Under the pieces are notes generated by a model. That model did not search any database, had not been told where the DNA came from, and saw nothing but the letters and a program-made list of their open reading frames with translations. Below are positions 18,055 through 27,601 of a stretch of 64,000 nucleotides of DNA, piece by piece. The translations under genes and the position numbers were made by a program. Position 1 is the first letter of the stretch. Each line of letters begins with the position of its first letter. Source of the DNA: Glycomyces luteolus (GTDB lineage Bacteria > Actinomycetota > Actinomycetes > Mycobacteriales > Micromonosporaceae); NCBI RefSeq assembly GCF_027622875.1, contig NZ_JAPZVP010000001.1, positions 84,269-148,268 of the forward strand, given 5' to 3'.

Positions 18055-18079
18055 TATCTAGACATGTAGTATCTAGATA
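18055..18079. promoter_or_regulatory. candidate Rrf2 operator
   Basis: TATCTAGA at 18055 and the palindrome TATCTAGATA at 18070-18079, about one and a half helical turns apart, in the 131-bp divergent region. TAGTAT at 18067 could be the -10 for the cupin gene, so binding would repress it. Confidence 0.5.
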
Positions 18080-18121
18080 TGAGTTCCGGCGAGGGCCGGA
18101 ACACTTACCGGAGGAGCACCC

Positions 18122-18613
18122 ATGGACACCGTCCCCGCACCCGTCGTCGCCCGCGCCGCCACCGCCGAGCGGCTCGCCCACGCCCAGCACTCGGTCATGA
18201 CCCTGCTCGCCGACTCCTCGCAGACCGGCGGGGCCCTCTCGGTCCATCGCTCGACCTTCCCGGACGGCGGCGACGGCGCGCCCTCGCACTTCCACACCGG
18301 CACCAGCGAATCGCTGTTCGTCATCTCGGGCAGGTTGCAGGTCCTGACCGGCGACGAGGTCATCGTCCTGGAGGCCGGGGATTTCGTGACGATCCCGCCG
18401 GGCCTGCCGCACGCGTTCGGCGCCGCCGCCGGGCACGACGCCGACGTCCTGGCCGTCTTCACTCCGGCCGCCGACCGCTTCGACTACTACCGGCTCCTTG
18501 AACGTGTCGTCGCCGGCGAAGCGGACCCGGCCGAGATTCCCGCTTCGGGCGAGCGGTACGACAACCACTATGTGGCGAGCGAGGCCTGGCAGCAGGCCCG
18601 TTCGGGGGAGTAG
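18122..18613 (+). CDS. cupin-domain protein
   Basis: 163-residue single-domain cupin. Metal ligands are visible in SHFHTGTSE (HxH...E, motif 1) and PPGLPHAFG (motif 2 His). It resembles quercetin-dioxygenase-like cupins; substrate unknown. GGAGGAG precedes the ATG by six bases. Divergent from an Rrf2 repressor and probably its target, which would hint at a redox or nitrosative-stress role (inference). Confidence 0.85.
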   Translation: MDTVPAPVVARAATAERLAHAQHSVMTLLADSSQTGGALSVHRSTFPDGGDGAPSHFHTGTSESLFVISGRLQVLTGDEVIVLEAGDFVTIPPGLPHAFGAAAGHDADVLAVFTPAADRFDYYRLLERVVAGEADPAEIPASGERYDNHYVASEAWQQARSGE

Positions 18614-18616
18614 ATG

Positions 18617-18680
18617 CCAACGGCCGCAACACACTCACGACGACTCTTGCGAGTCGGGCGCAGTGTGCCGCGGCCGTTGG
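18617..18680. terminator. long bidirectional terminator
   Basis: Arms CCAACGGCCGC / GCGGCCGTTGG with an extension ACACT/AGTGT and an inner hairpin GACTC..GAGTC, between convergent stops at 18613 and 18688. Confidence 0.8.
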
Positions 18681-18687
18681 AGTCGGT

Positions 18688-19596
18688 TCAGAGGCCGAGC
18701 TTGGCGAGGTTCAGGCGTCCGACGCGGCTGCGCCACGGCACCTCCGCCTTGATCCCGGCGAGCACCGAGCGCTGGAGGGTGTTGTCCTGCGGCAGCTCCT
18801 CGACCGGAGTGTCCTCGGTGCGGGCGAAGACGAAGCGCCACAGGTCGGTGCGGTTGCCGGCTGGCCCGCCCGGGCCTTCGAGGTCGAAGAGGGCGCCGAA
18901 ACCGGTGATGTTCGACCGCTCGGGCAGCCAGTCGCGCAGCTGCGGGTCGAGCAGCCACGAATCGCACTTGAACACCATGTCCTCGGGGCCGTCGTAGCGC
19001 TCAGGGAAGACCGCCGGGAAGAACTCCAGGGCCCATTCGACCGAGTCGCGCACGGCGTCGAGCGTGAGCGGCCCGCCTTCGCCGCGGATGTGCATGCCCA
19101 CGAACGGGTTCGGGCCCTCGCCCTCGACGCAGAACTGGAGCCGCCCGAGCTGGTAGAGCGATCCGCGCACATGCCCGGTGAACCAGTTGGCGACGTCGAG
19201 GCCGGCCCTGCCGTAGATCCGCCGGTTGAGCCGCAGCTTCTCGCCCACGTCGAGCAGCAGCCGCCGCGAGAGCTCTTCATCGACGCCGTGGTCGCGGTGG
19301 TAGGCGAGCATGTCCGGGACAGCCGCGAGCAGCGGGTACAGGCCGATCAGCGGGTGCGGCCCGGTGACTCTGGGCCACGACAGCCATTTGCGCCCGCCCA
19401 TGTCGGCGGCGATGGACTGGTAGAGGCGGTCGGCAGCCAGTCGCGCAGCGGAGTCGAGCGCGCCGAGGGCCTTCACGGCGTCGTCGGCGTCCTCGGCATC
19501 GGCGCCGCACCAGTCGAGGAGGAGTTCGCGCACCTCGTCGGCGTCGGGTTCGCGGTAAGCCTTCACGGCGCCGGGGAGCGGCAGATCCTGAGTCAC
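18688..19596 (-). CDS. conserved actinobacterial protein, possible acyltransferase-domain family
   Basis: 302 residues, soluble. Features include LYPLLAAVPDMLAYHRDHGVD, NRRIYGRAGLDVANWFTGHVRGSLYQLGRLQF and VGMHIRGEGGPLT, followed by a C-terminal half containing CDSWLLDP. The pattern recalls the GNAT-like two-part proteins annotated as acyltransferase-domain proteins in Streptomyces, but no catalytic residue can be named. Treat as conserved hypothetical. Short gap to a divergent leaderless gene. Confidence 0.7.
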   Translation of the reverse strand: MTQDLPLPGAVKAYREPDADEVRELLLDWCGADAEDADDAVKALGALDSAARLAADRLYQSIAADMGGRKWLSWPRVTGPHPLIGLYPLLAAVPDMLAYHRDHGVDEELSRRLLLDVGEKLRLNRRIYGRAGLDVANWFTGHVRGSLYQLGRLQFCVEGEGPNPFVGMHIRGEGGPLTLDAVRDSVEWALEFFPAVFPERYDGPEDMVFKCDSWLLDPQLRDWLPERSNITGFGALFDLEGPGGPAGNRTDLWRFVFARTEDTPVEELPQDNTLQRSVLAGIKAEVPWRSRVGRLNLAKLGL

Positions 19597-19662
19597 CGGC
19601 CTATGTCACCACGCCCGGCCCCCCGGCGGCAACATCGGGTCGGTCACCCTAGTCTGGGCTTT

Positions 19663-19992
19663 GTGCGACGGTTGCTGACGCCTCCCTGGATCGTCCTCCA
19701 CTGCTTCGCGGTGGTGTTGACGGTCGCTTTCGGGCTGCTCGGCTGGTGGCAGCTCTCCCGCGCCCAGGGCGGCAACGCCATCAGCTGGGGTTACGCCTTC
19801 GAGTGGCCGCTGTTCGCGCTCTTCACGCTCGCGCTGTGGATCCGGCAGATGCGCCTGGAACTGCGCAAGGACCTCCCCGAGGGGTCTGGTCGCGTGAAGC
19901 CCGAGCCGCCCCCGATGACCTCGCCTTTTGAGTCGGACATCCTGAAAGCCCGGCAGACCGATATCGAACCGTCCCATGGGAGCCATGCATGA
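19663..19992 (+). CDS. conserved two-TM membrane protein
   Basis: 109 residues: TM1 WIVLHCFAVVLTVAFGLLGWW, then QLSRAQGGNAISWGYAFEWP leading into TM2, and a charged C-terminal tail. The SWGYAFEWP stretch is typical of a conserved actinobacterial family of unknown function usually paired with DUF3817 genes, as here. GTG 19663 follows TAGTCT by seven bases (leaderless). Confidence 0.8.
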   Translation: MRRLLTPPWIVLHCFAVVLTVAFGLLGWWQLSRAQGGNAISWGYAFEWPLFALFTLALWIRQMRLELRKDLPEGSGRVKPEPPPMTSPFESDILKARQTDIEPSHGSHA

Positions 19993-20333
19993 ACGCCGCT
20001 CTGAAACGCTTCCGGATCGTCGCCTGGATCGTCGGCACGTTCCTGATCCTGCTCATGTTCGTGGCGATGCCGCTCAAGTACTTCGGCGACAACGACTTCC
20101 TGGTGACGGCGATCAGCCCGATCCACGGACTCTGCTACATGGTCTACCTGGTGCTCGCCTTCCACCTCGCCCAGCAGGCGGGCTGGAAGTTCTGGCCGCA
20201 GACGGTGGGCCTCATGCTCGGCGGCACGATCCCGGTCGGCTCGTTCTTCGTGGAGCGCTGGGCGCACCGCCGCATCCTCGCGGAGCACCCGCAGGCCGCC
20301 GATCCGAAGGTCCGCACCGAAGAGCCGGTCTGA
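19989..20333 (+). CDS. DUF3817-domain membrane protein
   Basis: 114 residues, three to four helices (FRIVAWIVGTFLILLMFVAMPLKY; HGLCYMVYLVLAFHLA; LMLGGTIPVGSFFVERW). The DUF3817 pattern PLKY....SPIHGLCYMVYL and IPVGSFFVERW is clear. Overlaps the upstream membrane gene by ATGA. Function unknown. Confidence 0.85.
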   Translation: MNAALKRFRIVAWIVGTFLILLMFVAMPLKYFGDNDFLVTAISPIHGLCYMVYLVLAFHLAQQAGWKFWPQTVGLMLGGTIPVGSFFVERWAHRRILAEHPQAADPKVRTEEPV

Positions 20334-20345
20334 TCCAGGCATCGG

Positions 20346-20379
20346 AAAAGCCCGGCGAGCTTCGGCTCGCCGGGCTTTT
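20346..20379. terminator. bidirectional terminator
   Basis: Perfect hairpin AAAAGCCCGGCGAGC-TTCG-GCTCGCCGGGCTTTT between convergent genes; U-tract on both strands. Confidence 0.92.
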
Positions 20380-20388
20380 CGCGTTCGC

Positions 20389-21606
20389 TCAGGACTCCTG
20401 CAGGTACGACCCTGCCTTGAACGTTTCCCAGTCGAGGCTCCAGCCGGTGAAGCCGTCGCCCTGCGGCACGTCGAGGCCGGTGTTCTTCACGATCACCGGG
20501 TCGCCCCAGCGCACGAAGTTGTAGATCCACTCGCCCATCTCGTCGGAGACGTTGATGCAGCCGTGGGAGCCGTTGGACTTGCCGAGCCGGTCGGCCGCCC
20601 AGGGCGCGCCGTGGATGAACTGGCCCGAGAAGGTCAGGCGCATCGCCCACTTGACGTCGGTCTCGTAGTCGTAGAGGTCGGAGACGAAGGTCGACTCCTC
20701 CTCGCGGCTCATGATCGTCATGGTGCCCGAGAACGACCGCGCGTCGTTTCCGTCGATCTCGTTGGCGCCCAAGGAGATCGGGATGGTCTGCACGATGGAG
20801 CCGTCGCGGAAGGCCCGCATCTGCTTGGTGTTGTCGTCCGCTTCCAGGTACCGCGACTCGGGGTCGGTCGTGAAGCTGGTCTCGGCGTCGAACTCGCCGT
20901 AGCGGCCGTCGCCGATGTCGAGCCCGCCGAGGGCGAGGCGCACCGTGATGCTGGTGTCGGGCTGCCAGAACTCCTTCGGCCGGTACTCCAGGGCGCGCCC
21001 GGTGATCCAGTGCCAGGAGCCTTCCTGGGCCGGTTCGGAGGTGACGAAGAGGCGCCGCTCGACCGAGGCCCGCAGGTCTTCGGGGATCTCGTAGTCGGAG
21101 AAGCGGAACGCGAGGATCGCGCCCATGCCGACCACCGCGTCCGGGTTCGGCAGGTAGTTCTCGATGGAGACCCGGTTGCCCGGGGAGGCGATCGTGGTGA
21201 ACGTCGAGGTCGCGGTGGCGGTGAGGCCTTCCGCGTCGTCGGCGGTGACCGTGGCCGTGTAGGTGCCCTCCCATTCGAGCGGGCTGGAGGGGACCCAGGT
21301 GGTCCCGTCGGGGTGCATGGCCCCCTCGACCTCGGCGCCGGAGGCGTCGGTGAGCTTGAACTCCTTGAACTCGCCGGCTTCGACGGTCCAGGAGATCTCG
21401 GTGGCGGCGGTCGCGTCCGTGGCGCCGTCGGCAGGCGTGATCTGCACCTTCGCGGCGCTCTGCGGCGCCTCGGAGGAGGCGTCGCCGTCGCCTTCGCCGA
21501 TGGTGCCCGATTCCTTCGTGCAGGCCGCGGCGGCGAGGCCCACCACGGCGAGGCCTCCGGCGGTCAGGGCGCCGCGGCGGGAGAGGGAGGACGGTCCGAA
21601 ACTCAT
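20389..21606 (-). CDS. L,D-transpeptidase lipoprotein (Ldt)
   Basis: 405-residue cell-wall cross-linking enzyme forming 3-3 bonds. The N-terminus has twin arginines (SRRGAL) and a lipobox LAAAAC, so it is an exported lipoprotein. Two Ig-like regions (~50-240) precede the YkuD catalytic domain with GQFIHGAPWA and SHGCINVSD, which holds the catalytic Cys. The C-terminal extension GDPVIVKNTG..GFTGWSLDW resembles mycobacterial LdtB. ATG 21606 gives the full signal sequence. Confidence 0.93.
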   Translation of the reverse strand: MSFGPSSLSRRGALTAGGLAVVGLAAAACTKESGTIGEGDGDASSEAPQSAAKVQITPADGATDATAATEISWTVEAGEFKEFKLTDASGAEVEGAMHPDGTTWVPSSPLEWEGTYTATVTADDAEGLTATATSTFTTIASPGNRVSIENYLPNPDAVVGMGAILAFRFSDYEIPEDLRASVERRLFVTSEPAQEGSWHWITGRALEYRPKEFWQPDTSITVRLALGGLDIGDGRYGEFDAETSFTTDPESRYLEADDNTKQMRAFRDGSIVQTIPISLGANEIDGNDARSFSGTMTIMSREEESTFVSDLYDYETDVKWAMRLTFSGQFIHGAPWAADRLGKSNGSHGCINVSDEMGEWIYNFVRWGDPVIVKNTGLDVPQGDGFTGWSLDWETFKAGSYLQES

Positions 21607-21694
21607 GGCACCACGGTACACAGGGGCGGCGACACGTCGTCTACTTCGCACCTGTGACCTGTCCGGCCCCAGCTCAAGTCGACCCGAGCGGCGG

Positions 21695-22723
21695 TCAGGA
21701 GCGAATGCTCAGATGCACGTGGTTCGTGTGGTCGGTGTTCGGGTCGCCGTACGCGCCTGAGTAGGACTTCCAGCCGCTGCTGGGCATCCAGATCTGGCGG
21801 TACCAGATGACGTACTGCACACCGAGCGCGTCGGCGTTCTCGACGAACCAGGCCGCGAGGTTCTGCCCGTAGTCGTAGTCGTCACCGCCGGCGTCGCCGC
21901 CGAACCCGTCGGGCTGGGCGGCGAAGTCGCAGGCCCGGCCCTTGCCGTGCTCGCCGAACGAGGACGGCCGGTAGCACTTCACATACCGGGTGAAGCCGAC
22001 GATCTGGGCCTGTTCCAGGGCATGGAGCGTGCGCGGGGTGAGGCAGCCGGGGTTGGTCGGATCGTCCTCGGTGCAGCCGTTGCTCTCGCCTTCGAAGGGC
22101 TCGGCCGCGGGCGCGTCCGAGGCCGTGGGGCCCACGGCGTCGTCGCCGCCCGAGGCCGCGAGTTCGCGGGCGGCCGCGTCGCGGGCCGCTTCCATCTCCT
22201 CGGTGGCGTCTTCCTGCTGCTCGATGTTGTCCGCGAGCGTCTCGCGGGTCGCCTCGATCTCCGCGAGTCGGGTGACGAGCTCGTTCAACCGGTCGGCGCG
22301 GGATTCGCCGAGGAACTGCAGCAGCTCCATGGCGGCGATGGCGTCCTGCGGGTCGCCCGAGGCCATGAGGGCGGCCGTGGACTGGAAGTCGGAGGTCGTG
22401 GACGCGACGTACGCGTACTTCTCCAGTTCGGCCTGGAGTTCGGCGGACTCGGCCTCAGAGTCGTCGAGCTCCTGCTCGAGGTCCTCCTGCTGCTGCTTGA
22501 GCGCGGCCAGTTCGTCCTTCGCGTCGAGGTAGGCCGAGATGGCCTCGCTGAGCTTTTCCGAGACGTTCCCCTCCTCCTCCTGCGCAGAGGACTGCGAGGC
22601 GGGCGCGACCAGGAAGACCACGCCGGCGAGCGCCACGATGGGGAGCGAGAGCAGGCGCTTGGCGCCGCTGAGGAACGGTCGCGTGCCGCGGGCTCGCGCG
22701 GGGGAGGAACTGCCGGCGTTCAA
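21695..22723 (-). CDS. exported coiled-coil protein with C-terminal conserved domain
   Basis: 342 residues. A signal sequence (LLSLPIVALAGVVFLVAPASQSSA) is followed by a long coiled coil (~55-215, rich in Glu/Leu/Gln, e.g. LAALKQQQEDLEQELDD) and a C-terminal domain with YGQNLAAWFVENADALGV and YVIWYRQIW, seen in actinobacterial exported proteins. DHTNHVHLS near the end may bind metal, as in peptidase-like folds. A role in wall remodelling is plausible (PcsB/RipC-like layout) but unproven. TTG 22723 with GAAGGA upstream is the likely start. Confidence 0.78.
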   Translation of the reverse strand: MNAGSSSPARARGTRPFLSGAKRLLSLPIVALAGVVFLVAPASQSSAQEEEGNVSEKLSEAISAYLDAKDELAALKQQQEDLEQELDDSEAESAELQAELEKYAYVASTTSDFQSTAALMASGDPQDAIAAMELLQFLGESRADRLNELVTRLAEIEATRETLADNIEQQEDATEEMEAARDAAARELAASGGDDAVGPTASDAPAAEPFEGESNGCTEDDPTNPGCLTPRTLHALEQAQIVGFTRYVKCYRPSSFGEHGKGRACDFAAQPDGFGGDAGGDDYDYGQNLAAWFVENADALGVQYVIWYRQIWMPSSGWKSYSGAYGDPNTDHTNHVHLSIRS

Positions 22724-22916
22724 GACTTGGGGGTCCTTCGGTTGCTCGGAGCCGATTGGACGGGATGGTCGGCGTACAGCCTAGAACGGAAGGATTCCTC
22801 GAATGCAACGGGCCGTTCTGCGTAACCACTGGTAGTCGCGGCGCTACGAAGTGCCGATACGGGCTATGGCGTGGGTAACTCATCGGCTGTTCATCCTCGT
22901 TCCGCCTGATAGGATT

Positions 22917-22930
22917 GTTCGAATTCGAAC
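22917..22930. promoter_or_regulatory. palindromic operator at MarR gene
   Basis: Perfect 14-bp palindrome GTTCGAATTCGAAC directly downstream of a TAGGAT -10 box (22910-22915) and 45 bases before the MarR ATG; probable autorepression site. Confidence 0.6.
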
Positions 22931-22974
22931 CAGCCGTCCGGGCGGGTGCCGAAACCGAGGAAGGAGGGCCGCCG

Positions 22975-23493
22975 ATGAGCGCGGGAGATTACGAGAGCCG
23001 CTGGCTCGCACCTGACGTGAACGCCGTGTGGACCCGGTTCCTCCATGTCACCCACCGCCTCGAGCACCACATCGACCGGCGGCTCCAGGAGCAGCACGGC
23101 ATCACCCACACCCAGTACGAGATCCTGGTGCGCCTGGCCGACAGCGACGAGCGCGCGATGCGCATGAGCGACCTCGCCGAGAGCATCGTGACCGCCAAGA
23201 GCGCCGTCACCTACCAGATCAACAAGCTCTCCGAGATGGGCCTGGTCTCGCGCAAGAAGTGCGGCCGCGACAACCGCGGCATCTGGGTGCACCTCACCGA
23301 GGACGGCGCCGAACGCCTCGAGCACGCCGCGCCCTGCATCCTCTCGCTGGTGCGGGAGCTGTTCCTCGACGCGATCAACTGCGACCAGGCCGCCGAGCTC
23401 GACAAGCTCCTCGGCACGTGGTCGGACAACCTCGACGAGCACGACCGCAACCCGATCGGCCCTCCCGAGCACGCGGGCCCGCAAGCCGCGTAA
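22975..23493 (+). CDS. MarR-family transcriptional regulator
   Basis: 172 residues with the MarR winged helix: ITHTQYEILVRL, MRMSDLAESIVTAKSAVTYQINKLSEMGLVSRKKCGRDNRGIWVHLTEDG. The first ATG with a strong GAAGGAGG is at 22975; the longer frame starts inside the operator. It sits immediately upstream of murE but is separated from it by a new promoter. Ligand unknown. Confidence 0.9.
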   Translation: MSAGDYESRWLAPDVNAVWTRFLHVTHRLEHHIDRRLQEQHGITHTQYEILVRLADSDERAMRMSDLAESIVTAKSAVTYQINKLSEMGLVSRKKCGRDNRGIWVHLTEDGAERLEHAAPCILSLVRELFLDAINCDQAAELDKLLGTWSDNLDEHDRNPIGPPEHAGPQAA

Positions 23494-23546
23494 ACGCTTT
23501 CGGTGCGCCCCGCCGGTGTAAGACTCGCAGACGGTGCGTACCGGTG

Positions 23547-23552
23547 TAGGGT
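23547..23552 (+). promoter_or_regulatory. -10 box of leaderless murE
   Basis: TAGGGT ends six bases before the murE GTG at 23559, the spacing of leaderless actinobacterial mRNAs. It gives the mur operon its own promoter after the MarR gene. Confidence 0.55.
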
Positions 23553-23558
23553 CAGGCC

Positions 23559-25061
23559 GTGCCGAGCTTTCCGCGTCCTGAGACGACCGTCCCCTACCGA
23601 ATCGACGGCCTCGCCGACCTCCTCCCCGAGGCCAAGGAGCTGGGCTTCGACGTCACCGGGGTGAGTCTCGCCGCCGACGCCGTGGAACCGGGCGACCTCT
23701 TCGCGGCCCTCCCCGGCGCCAACCGCCACGGCGCCGAATTCTGCGCCCAGGCCGCCGAGCGCGGCGCGGTCGCCGTCCTCACCGACGCCCGCGGCGCCGA
23801 ACTCGTCGAAGGAGCGCTGCCGGTCCTCGTCACCGAAGACCCCCGCACCCTCACCGGCGAGATCGCCGCCCGCGTCTGGGGCCGCCCCTCCGAGCACCTC
23901 AACCTCCTCGGCATCACCGGCACCAATGGCAAGACCTCCACCGCTTACCTGGTCGAGGCCGGGCTCTCCTACGCCGGACACACCACCGGGATCATCGGCA
24001 CGGTCGAGACCCGCATCGCGGGCGAGCGCATCGAGTCGGCCCGCACCACCCCCGAAGCCCCCGAGCTCCAGGCACTCCTCGCCGTCGCCCTGGAGAAGGG
24101 CGTCACGGACGTGGTCATGGAGGTCTCCAGCCACGCCCTCGTGCTCGGCCGCGTCGAAGGCTGCCGCTTCCGCGCCGCCGGGTTCACCATGTTCGGCACC
24201 GACCACCTCGACTTCCACGCCGACCTCGACGACTACTTCAACGCCAAGGCCCGCCTCTTCGACGGCCGCGCCGACATCGAGATCCTCAACGACGACGACA
24301 AGCGCGTCGCAACCCTCGCCAACGACGACAACCTCGTCTTCTCCCTCACCGACTCCAGCGCCGACTATTACGCCTCCGACATCACCACTGACGGCTTCAC
24401 ACAGCGATTCCACCTCGAGAGCCCGCACGGCGCCGGCGACGGCCTGGTCAACATGCCCGGCCGCCACAACGTCGCCAATGCCGCACTCGCCGTAGCGCTC
24501 CTCGAATCGGTCGGCCTCAGCACCGAAACCGCCCTGGCCGGGGTCTCCTCCTGCACCGGCGTGCCCGGCCGCATGGAGCTCGTCTCCCGCGACAACCCGG
24601 TCAGAGGCGTCGTCGACTACGCCCACAAGCCCGAGGCCATCACCGCCGTCCTCGAAGCGCTCCGCGACTCCACCCCCGGCAAGGTCATCGCCATCCTCGG
24701 CGCCGGCGGCGACCGCGACCGCTCCAAGCGCCCCCTCATGGGCGCGGCCGCCGCGCGCGCCGCCGACCTGGTCATCGTCACCGACGACAACCCGCGCACC
24801 GAGGACCCGGCCCGCATCCGCGACGAGGTGGCGGCCGCCGTCCAGGGCGTCCCCTGCCGTAATATCGCCGGACGGGAGGCCGCCGTCCACGAGGCCGCCG
24901 CGCTGGCCGTCCCCGGTGACACGATCGCCCTCCTCGGCAAGGGCCACGAGACGGCCACCGAGACCGCCGCAGGACTCGTCGCCAGCGACGACCGGGAACT
25001 GCTCGCCCGTGCGCTACGCGATGCCGCGAGGGTGAAACCGGCGCACGACCTTGAAGCGTGA
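23559..25061 (+). CDS. murE: UDP-MurNAc-L-Ala-D-Glu:meso-DAP ligase
   Basis: 500-residue Mur ligase adding the third residue of the stem peptide in the cytoplasm. It has the P-loop GITGTNGKTST, the carbamylated-Lys region, HNVANAALAVAL, and DNPRTEDP, whose DNPR motif selects meso-diaminopimelate rather than lysine. That predicts a DAP-type wall. Start GTG lacks a ribosome site but fits a leaderless transcript. It is the first gene of a seven-gene run ending at murC. Confidence 0.95.
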   Translation: MPSFPRPETTVPYRIDGLADLLPEAKELGFDVTGVSLAADAVEPGDLFAALPGANRHGAEFCAQAAERGAVAVLTDARGAELVEGALPVLVTEDPRTLTGEIAARVWGRPSEHLNLLGITGTNGKTSTAYLVEAGLSYAGHTTGIIGTVETRIAGERIESARTTPEAPELQALLAVALEKGVTDVVMEVSSHALVLGRVEGCRFRAAGFTMFGTDHLDFHADLDDYFNAKARLFDGRADIEILNDDDKRVATLANDDNLVFSLTDSSADYYASDITTDGFTQRFHLESPHGAGDGLVNMPGRHNVANAALAVALLESVGLSTETALAGVSSCTGVPGRMELVSRDNPVRGVVDYAHKPEAITAVLEALRDSTPGKVIAILGAGGDRDRSKRPLMGAAAARAADLVIVTDDNPRTEDPARIRDEVAAAVQGVPCRNIAGREAAVHEAAALAVPGDTIALLGKGHETATETAAGLVASDDRELLARALRDAARVKPAHDLEA

Positions 25062-25106
25062 TAGTCCCGTAAAGCGAACGCACCCACAACAGGAGGAGAC
25101 CGCCGC

Positions 25107-26477
25107 GTGATCCCCATGAGCCTGGCCCAGGTCGCCGCCGTCATGGACGGCAAGCTCAGCGAGACCGCCGATCCTGAAGCGGTCGTCACCGGCGGCGTCG
25201 AGTTCGACTCCCGCAAGGCCGGGCCCGGCGGACTGTTCCTGGCGATCCCCGGCGACAAGGTCGACGGCCACGACTTCGCCGCGAAAGCCGCCGCCCAGGG
25301 TGCGGTCGCGACCATCGCGACCCGCCCGATCGAGACGCCCGCGATATACGTGGACAACGGGATCGACGCCCTCACGAAGCTCGCCAAGCACGTCGCCGCC
25401 GCTTCCAATGCGCGGATCATCGGCGTCACCGGCTCCAACGGCAAGACCTCCACCAAGGACCTGATCGGCCAGCTCTGCGCCGACCTCGGTCCCACCGTGG
25501 CCACCGAAGGCAACTTCAACAACGAACTCGGGCACCCGTACACGGTCTGCCGCGTCGAACCCGACACCGAGTACCTGGTCCTCGAGTTGGCCGCGCGCGG
25601 GCTCGGGCACATCACCCAGCTCTGCGAGATCGCCCCGCCCACGATCGGCGTGGTCCTCAACGTCGGCATCTCCCACCTCGACGGCTTCGGCTCGATCGAG
25701 ACCACCGCGAAGGCCAAGAGCGAACTGCCGCAGTTCCTCGGCGCCGAAGACCACCTGTTCCTCAACGCCGACGACCCGCGCGTCGCCGACATGGAGGCCG
25801 TCTCCGCGGCCACCGGGTGGCGGTACGGCATCCGCGAACCCGCCGAGATCACCGCCGCCGACATCGACCCCGGCGACGGCCGCCACGCCTTCACCCTCGT
25901 CACACCCGACGGCGAGGCCCGCGTCCGACTGGGCCTGTGGGGCGACCACCACGTCTACAACGCGCTGGCAGCCGCCGGCGTCCTCTGGAAGCTCGGCCAG
26001 ACCACCGAGAAGATCGCCGAGGGACTGTCCCGCGCCGGTCGCCTCTCCGAGCGCCGCATGGACGTCTTCACCCGACCCGACGGCACCACCGTCATCGACG
26101 ACTCCTACAACGCCAACCCCGCCTCGATGGGCGCGGCCGTCCGCACCCTCGGGCAGCTCCCCACCGAGGGCCGCCGCATCGCGGTCCTCGGACTCATGGC
26201 CGACCTCGAAGAGCAGAGCGAGACCTGCCACCGCCGCCTCGGCGAACAGGTCCGCGAAGCCGGCATCGACGAGGTCATCGCCGTAGCCGAAGGCACCGAA
26301 CCCATCATCGAAGGTGCCGAAGGCGTCACCGCAACCCACGTACCCGATCAAGCGGCGGCCATCGCGCTGCTGCAAAGCCGGCTGCGCCCCGGCGACGCCG
26401 TCCTGGTGAAGGGTTCCCGATACCGGACCTGGGACGTCGCCGACTACCTGCGCGCCAAGGAGGACAAAGACCAGTGA
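25107..26477 (+). CDS. murF: UDP-MurNAc-tripeptide:D-Ala-D-Ala ligase
   Basis: 456 residues; adds D-Ala-D-Ala to complete the pentapeptide. P-loop [13 protein letters not shown] near residue 110, [21 protein letters not shown], the [11 protein letters not shown] motif and a C-terminal [13 protein letters not shown] start is preceded by AGGAGGAG. Its stop overlaps the mraY start. Confidence 0.95.
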   Translation: MIPMSLAQVAAVMDGKLSETADPEAVVTGGVEFDSRKAGPGGLFLAIPGDKVDGHDFAAKAAAQGAVATIATRPIETPAIYVDNGIDALTKLAKHVAAASNARIIGVTGSNGKTSTKDLIGQLCADLGPTVATEGNFNNELGHPYTVCRVEPDTEYLVLELAARGLGHITQLCEIAPPTIGVVLNVGISHLDGFGSIETTAKAKSELPQFLGAEDHLFLNADDPRVADMEAVSAATGWRYGIREPAEITAADIDPGDGRHAFTLVTPDGEARVRLGLWGDHHVYNALAAAGVLWKLGQTTEKIAEGLSRAGRLSERRMDVFTRPDGTTVIDDSYNANPASMGAAVRTLGQLPTEGRRIAVLGLMADLEEQSETCHRRLGEQVREAGIDEVIAVAEGTEPIIEGAEGVTATHVPDQAAAIALLQSRLRPGDAVLVKGSRYRTWDVADYLRAKEDKDQ

Positions 26478-27598
26478 GAGCCGTAATCGTCGCCGCTTTC
26501 GTGGCGTTCGCGCTCACCATGGCGCTCACGCCGCTCGCGGCGAGGCTGTTCCGCCGCTTGAAGGCGGGGCAGCCCATCCGCTCCGACGGCCCCCAGACCC
26601 ACCTCGCCAAGGCCGGCACCCCCACCATGGGCGGCGTCGTCTTCATCTTCACCACCGTGCTCGCCTACATCAGCGGCCACCTGGTCCTCATGGCCCTGCC
26701 CGAGCGGGTCAACGGCGTCACCTTCAACCGCCCCACCGGCTTCACCGCCACCGGCATCGTCCTCATCGGACTCTTCGTCGCCTGCGGCTTCGTCGGCTTC
26801 ATCGACGACTGGCTCAAGATCCGCCGCAAGCACTCCGGCGGCATCTCCGGCCGGGCCAAGGTCGTCGGCCTCTCCATCGCCGCCACGATCTTCGGCATCC
26901 TCGCCGTCTACTACACCGGCTCGATCGACTCCAAGGAGATCTCCGAGACCGTCGCCACCCCGTACCTCTCCTTCACCAGCGACATCGGCCCGAACCTCAC
27001 CAAGGTCGGCATGGTCCTGCTGATCGTCCTCCTCGTCAACGCCACCGCCAACGGCGTCAACCTCACCGACGGCCTCGACGGCCTCGCCACCGGCGCCTCC
27101 ATGATGGCCTTCCTGGCGTTCATGATCATCGGCTTCTGGGAGTACCGCCACTGGTGCGGCGGCGCCCAGCCCGCCGACAACCTCTGCTACGACGTCCGCG
27201 ACCCGCTCGAGCTCGCCCTCATCGCCGGGGCCGCCGCCGGGGCCATGTTCGGGTTCCTCTGGTGGAACACCTCGCCCGCCCAGATCTTCATGGGCGACTC
27301 CGGTTCGCTCAGCCTCGGCGCGCTCATCGCCGGACTCGCCTTCGCCTCCAAGACGATCCTGCTCCTGCCGATCATCGGCGCCCTGTTCGTCATCACGACC
27401 GCCAGCGTCATGATCCAGGTGACCTCGTTCAAGCTCACGGGCCGAAGAGTCTTCCGCATGTCGCCGATCCAGCACCACTTCGAGCTCGCCGGGTGGTCGG
27501 AAGTGACCATCGTCGTCCGGTTCTGGATCATCGCCGGCATCGGCGTCGCCATCGCCCTCGGCTTCTTCTTCGCCGACTTCCTGCGGATCGCGGGGTAG
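26474..27598 (+). CDS. mraY: phospho-MurNAc-pentapeptide transferase
   Basis: 374-residue polytopic membrane enzyme making lipid I. About ten helices; catalytic aspartates in FIDDWLK and [15 protein letters not shown]-type motif [11 protein letters not shown], and [13 protein letters not shown] 26474 overlaps the murF stop as GTGA. Confidence 0.95.
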   Translation: MRAVIVAAFVAFALTMALTPLAARLFRRLKAGQPIRSDGPQTHLAKAGTPTMGGVVFIFTTVLAYISGHLVLMALPERVNGVTFNRPTGFTATGIVLIGLFVACGFVGFIDDWLKIRRKHSGGISGRAKVVGLSIAATIFGILAVYYTGSIDSKEISETVATPYLSFTSDIGPNLTKVGMVLLIVLLVNATANGVNLTDGLDGLATGASMMAFLAFMIIGFWEYRHWCGGAQPADNLCYDVRDPLELALIAGAAAGAMFGFLWWNTSPAQIFMGDSGSLSLGALIAGLAFASKTILLLPIIGALFVITTASVMIQVTSFKLTGRRVFRMSPIQHHFELAGWSEVTIVVRFWIIAGIGVAIALGFFFADFLRIAG

Positions 27599-27601
27599 CG
27601 G

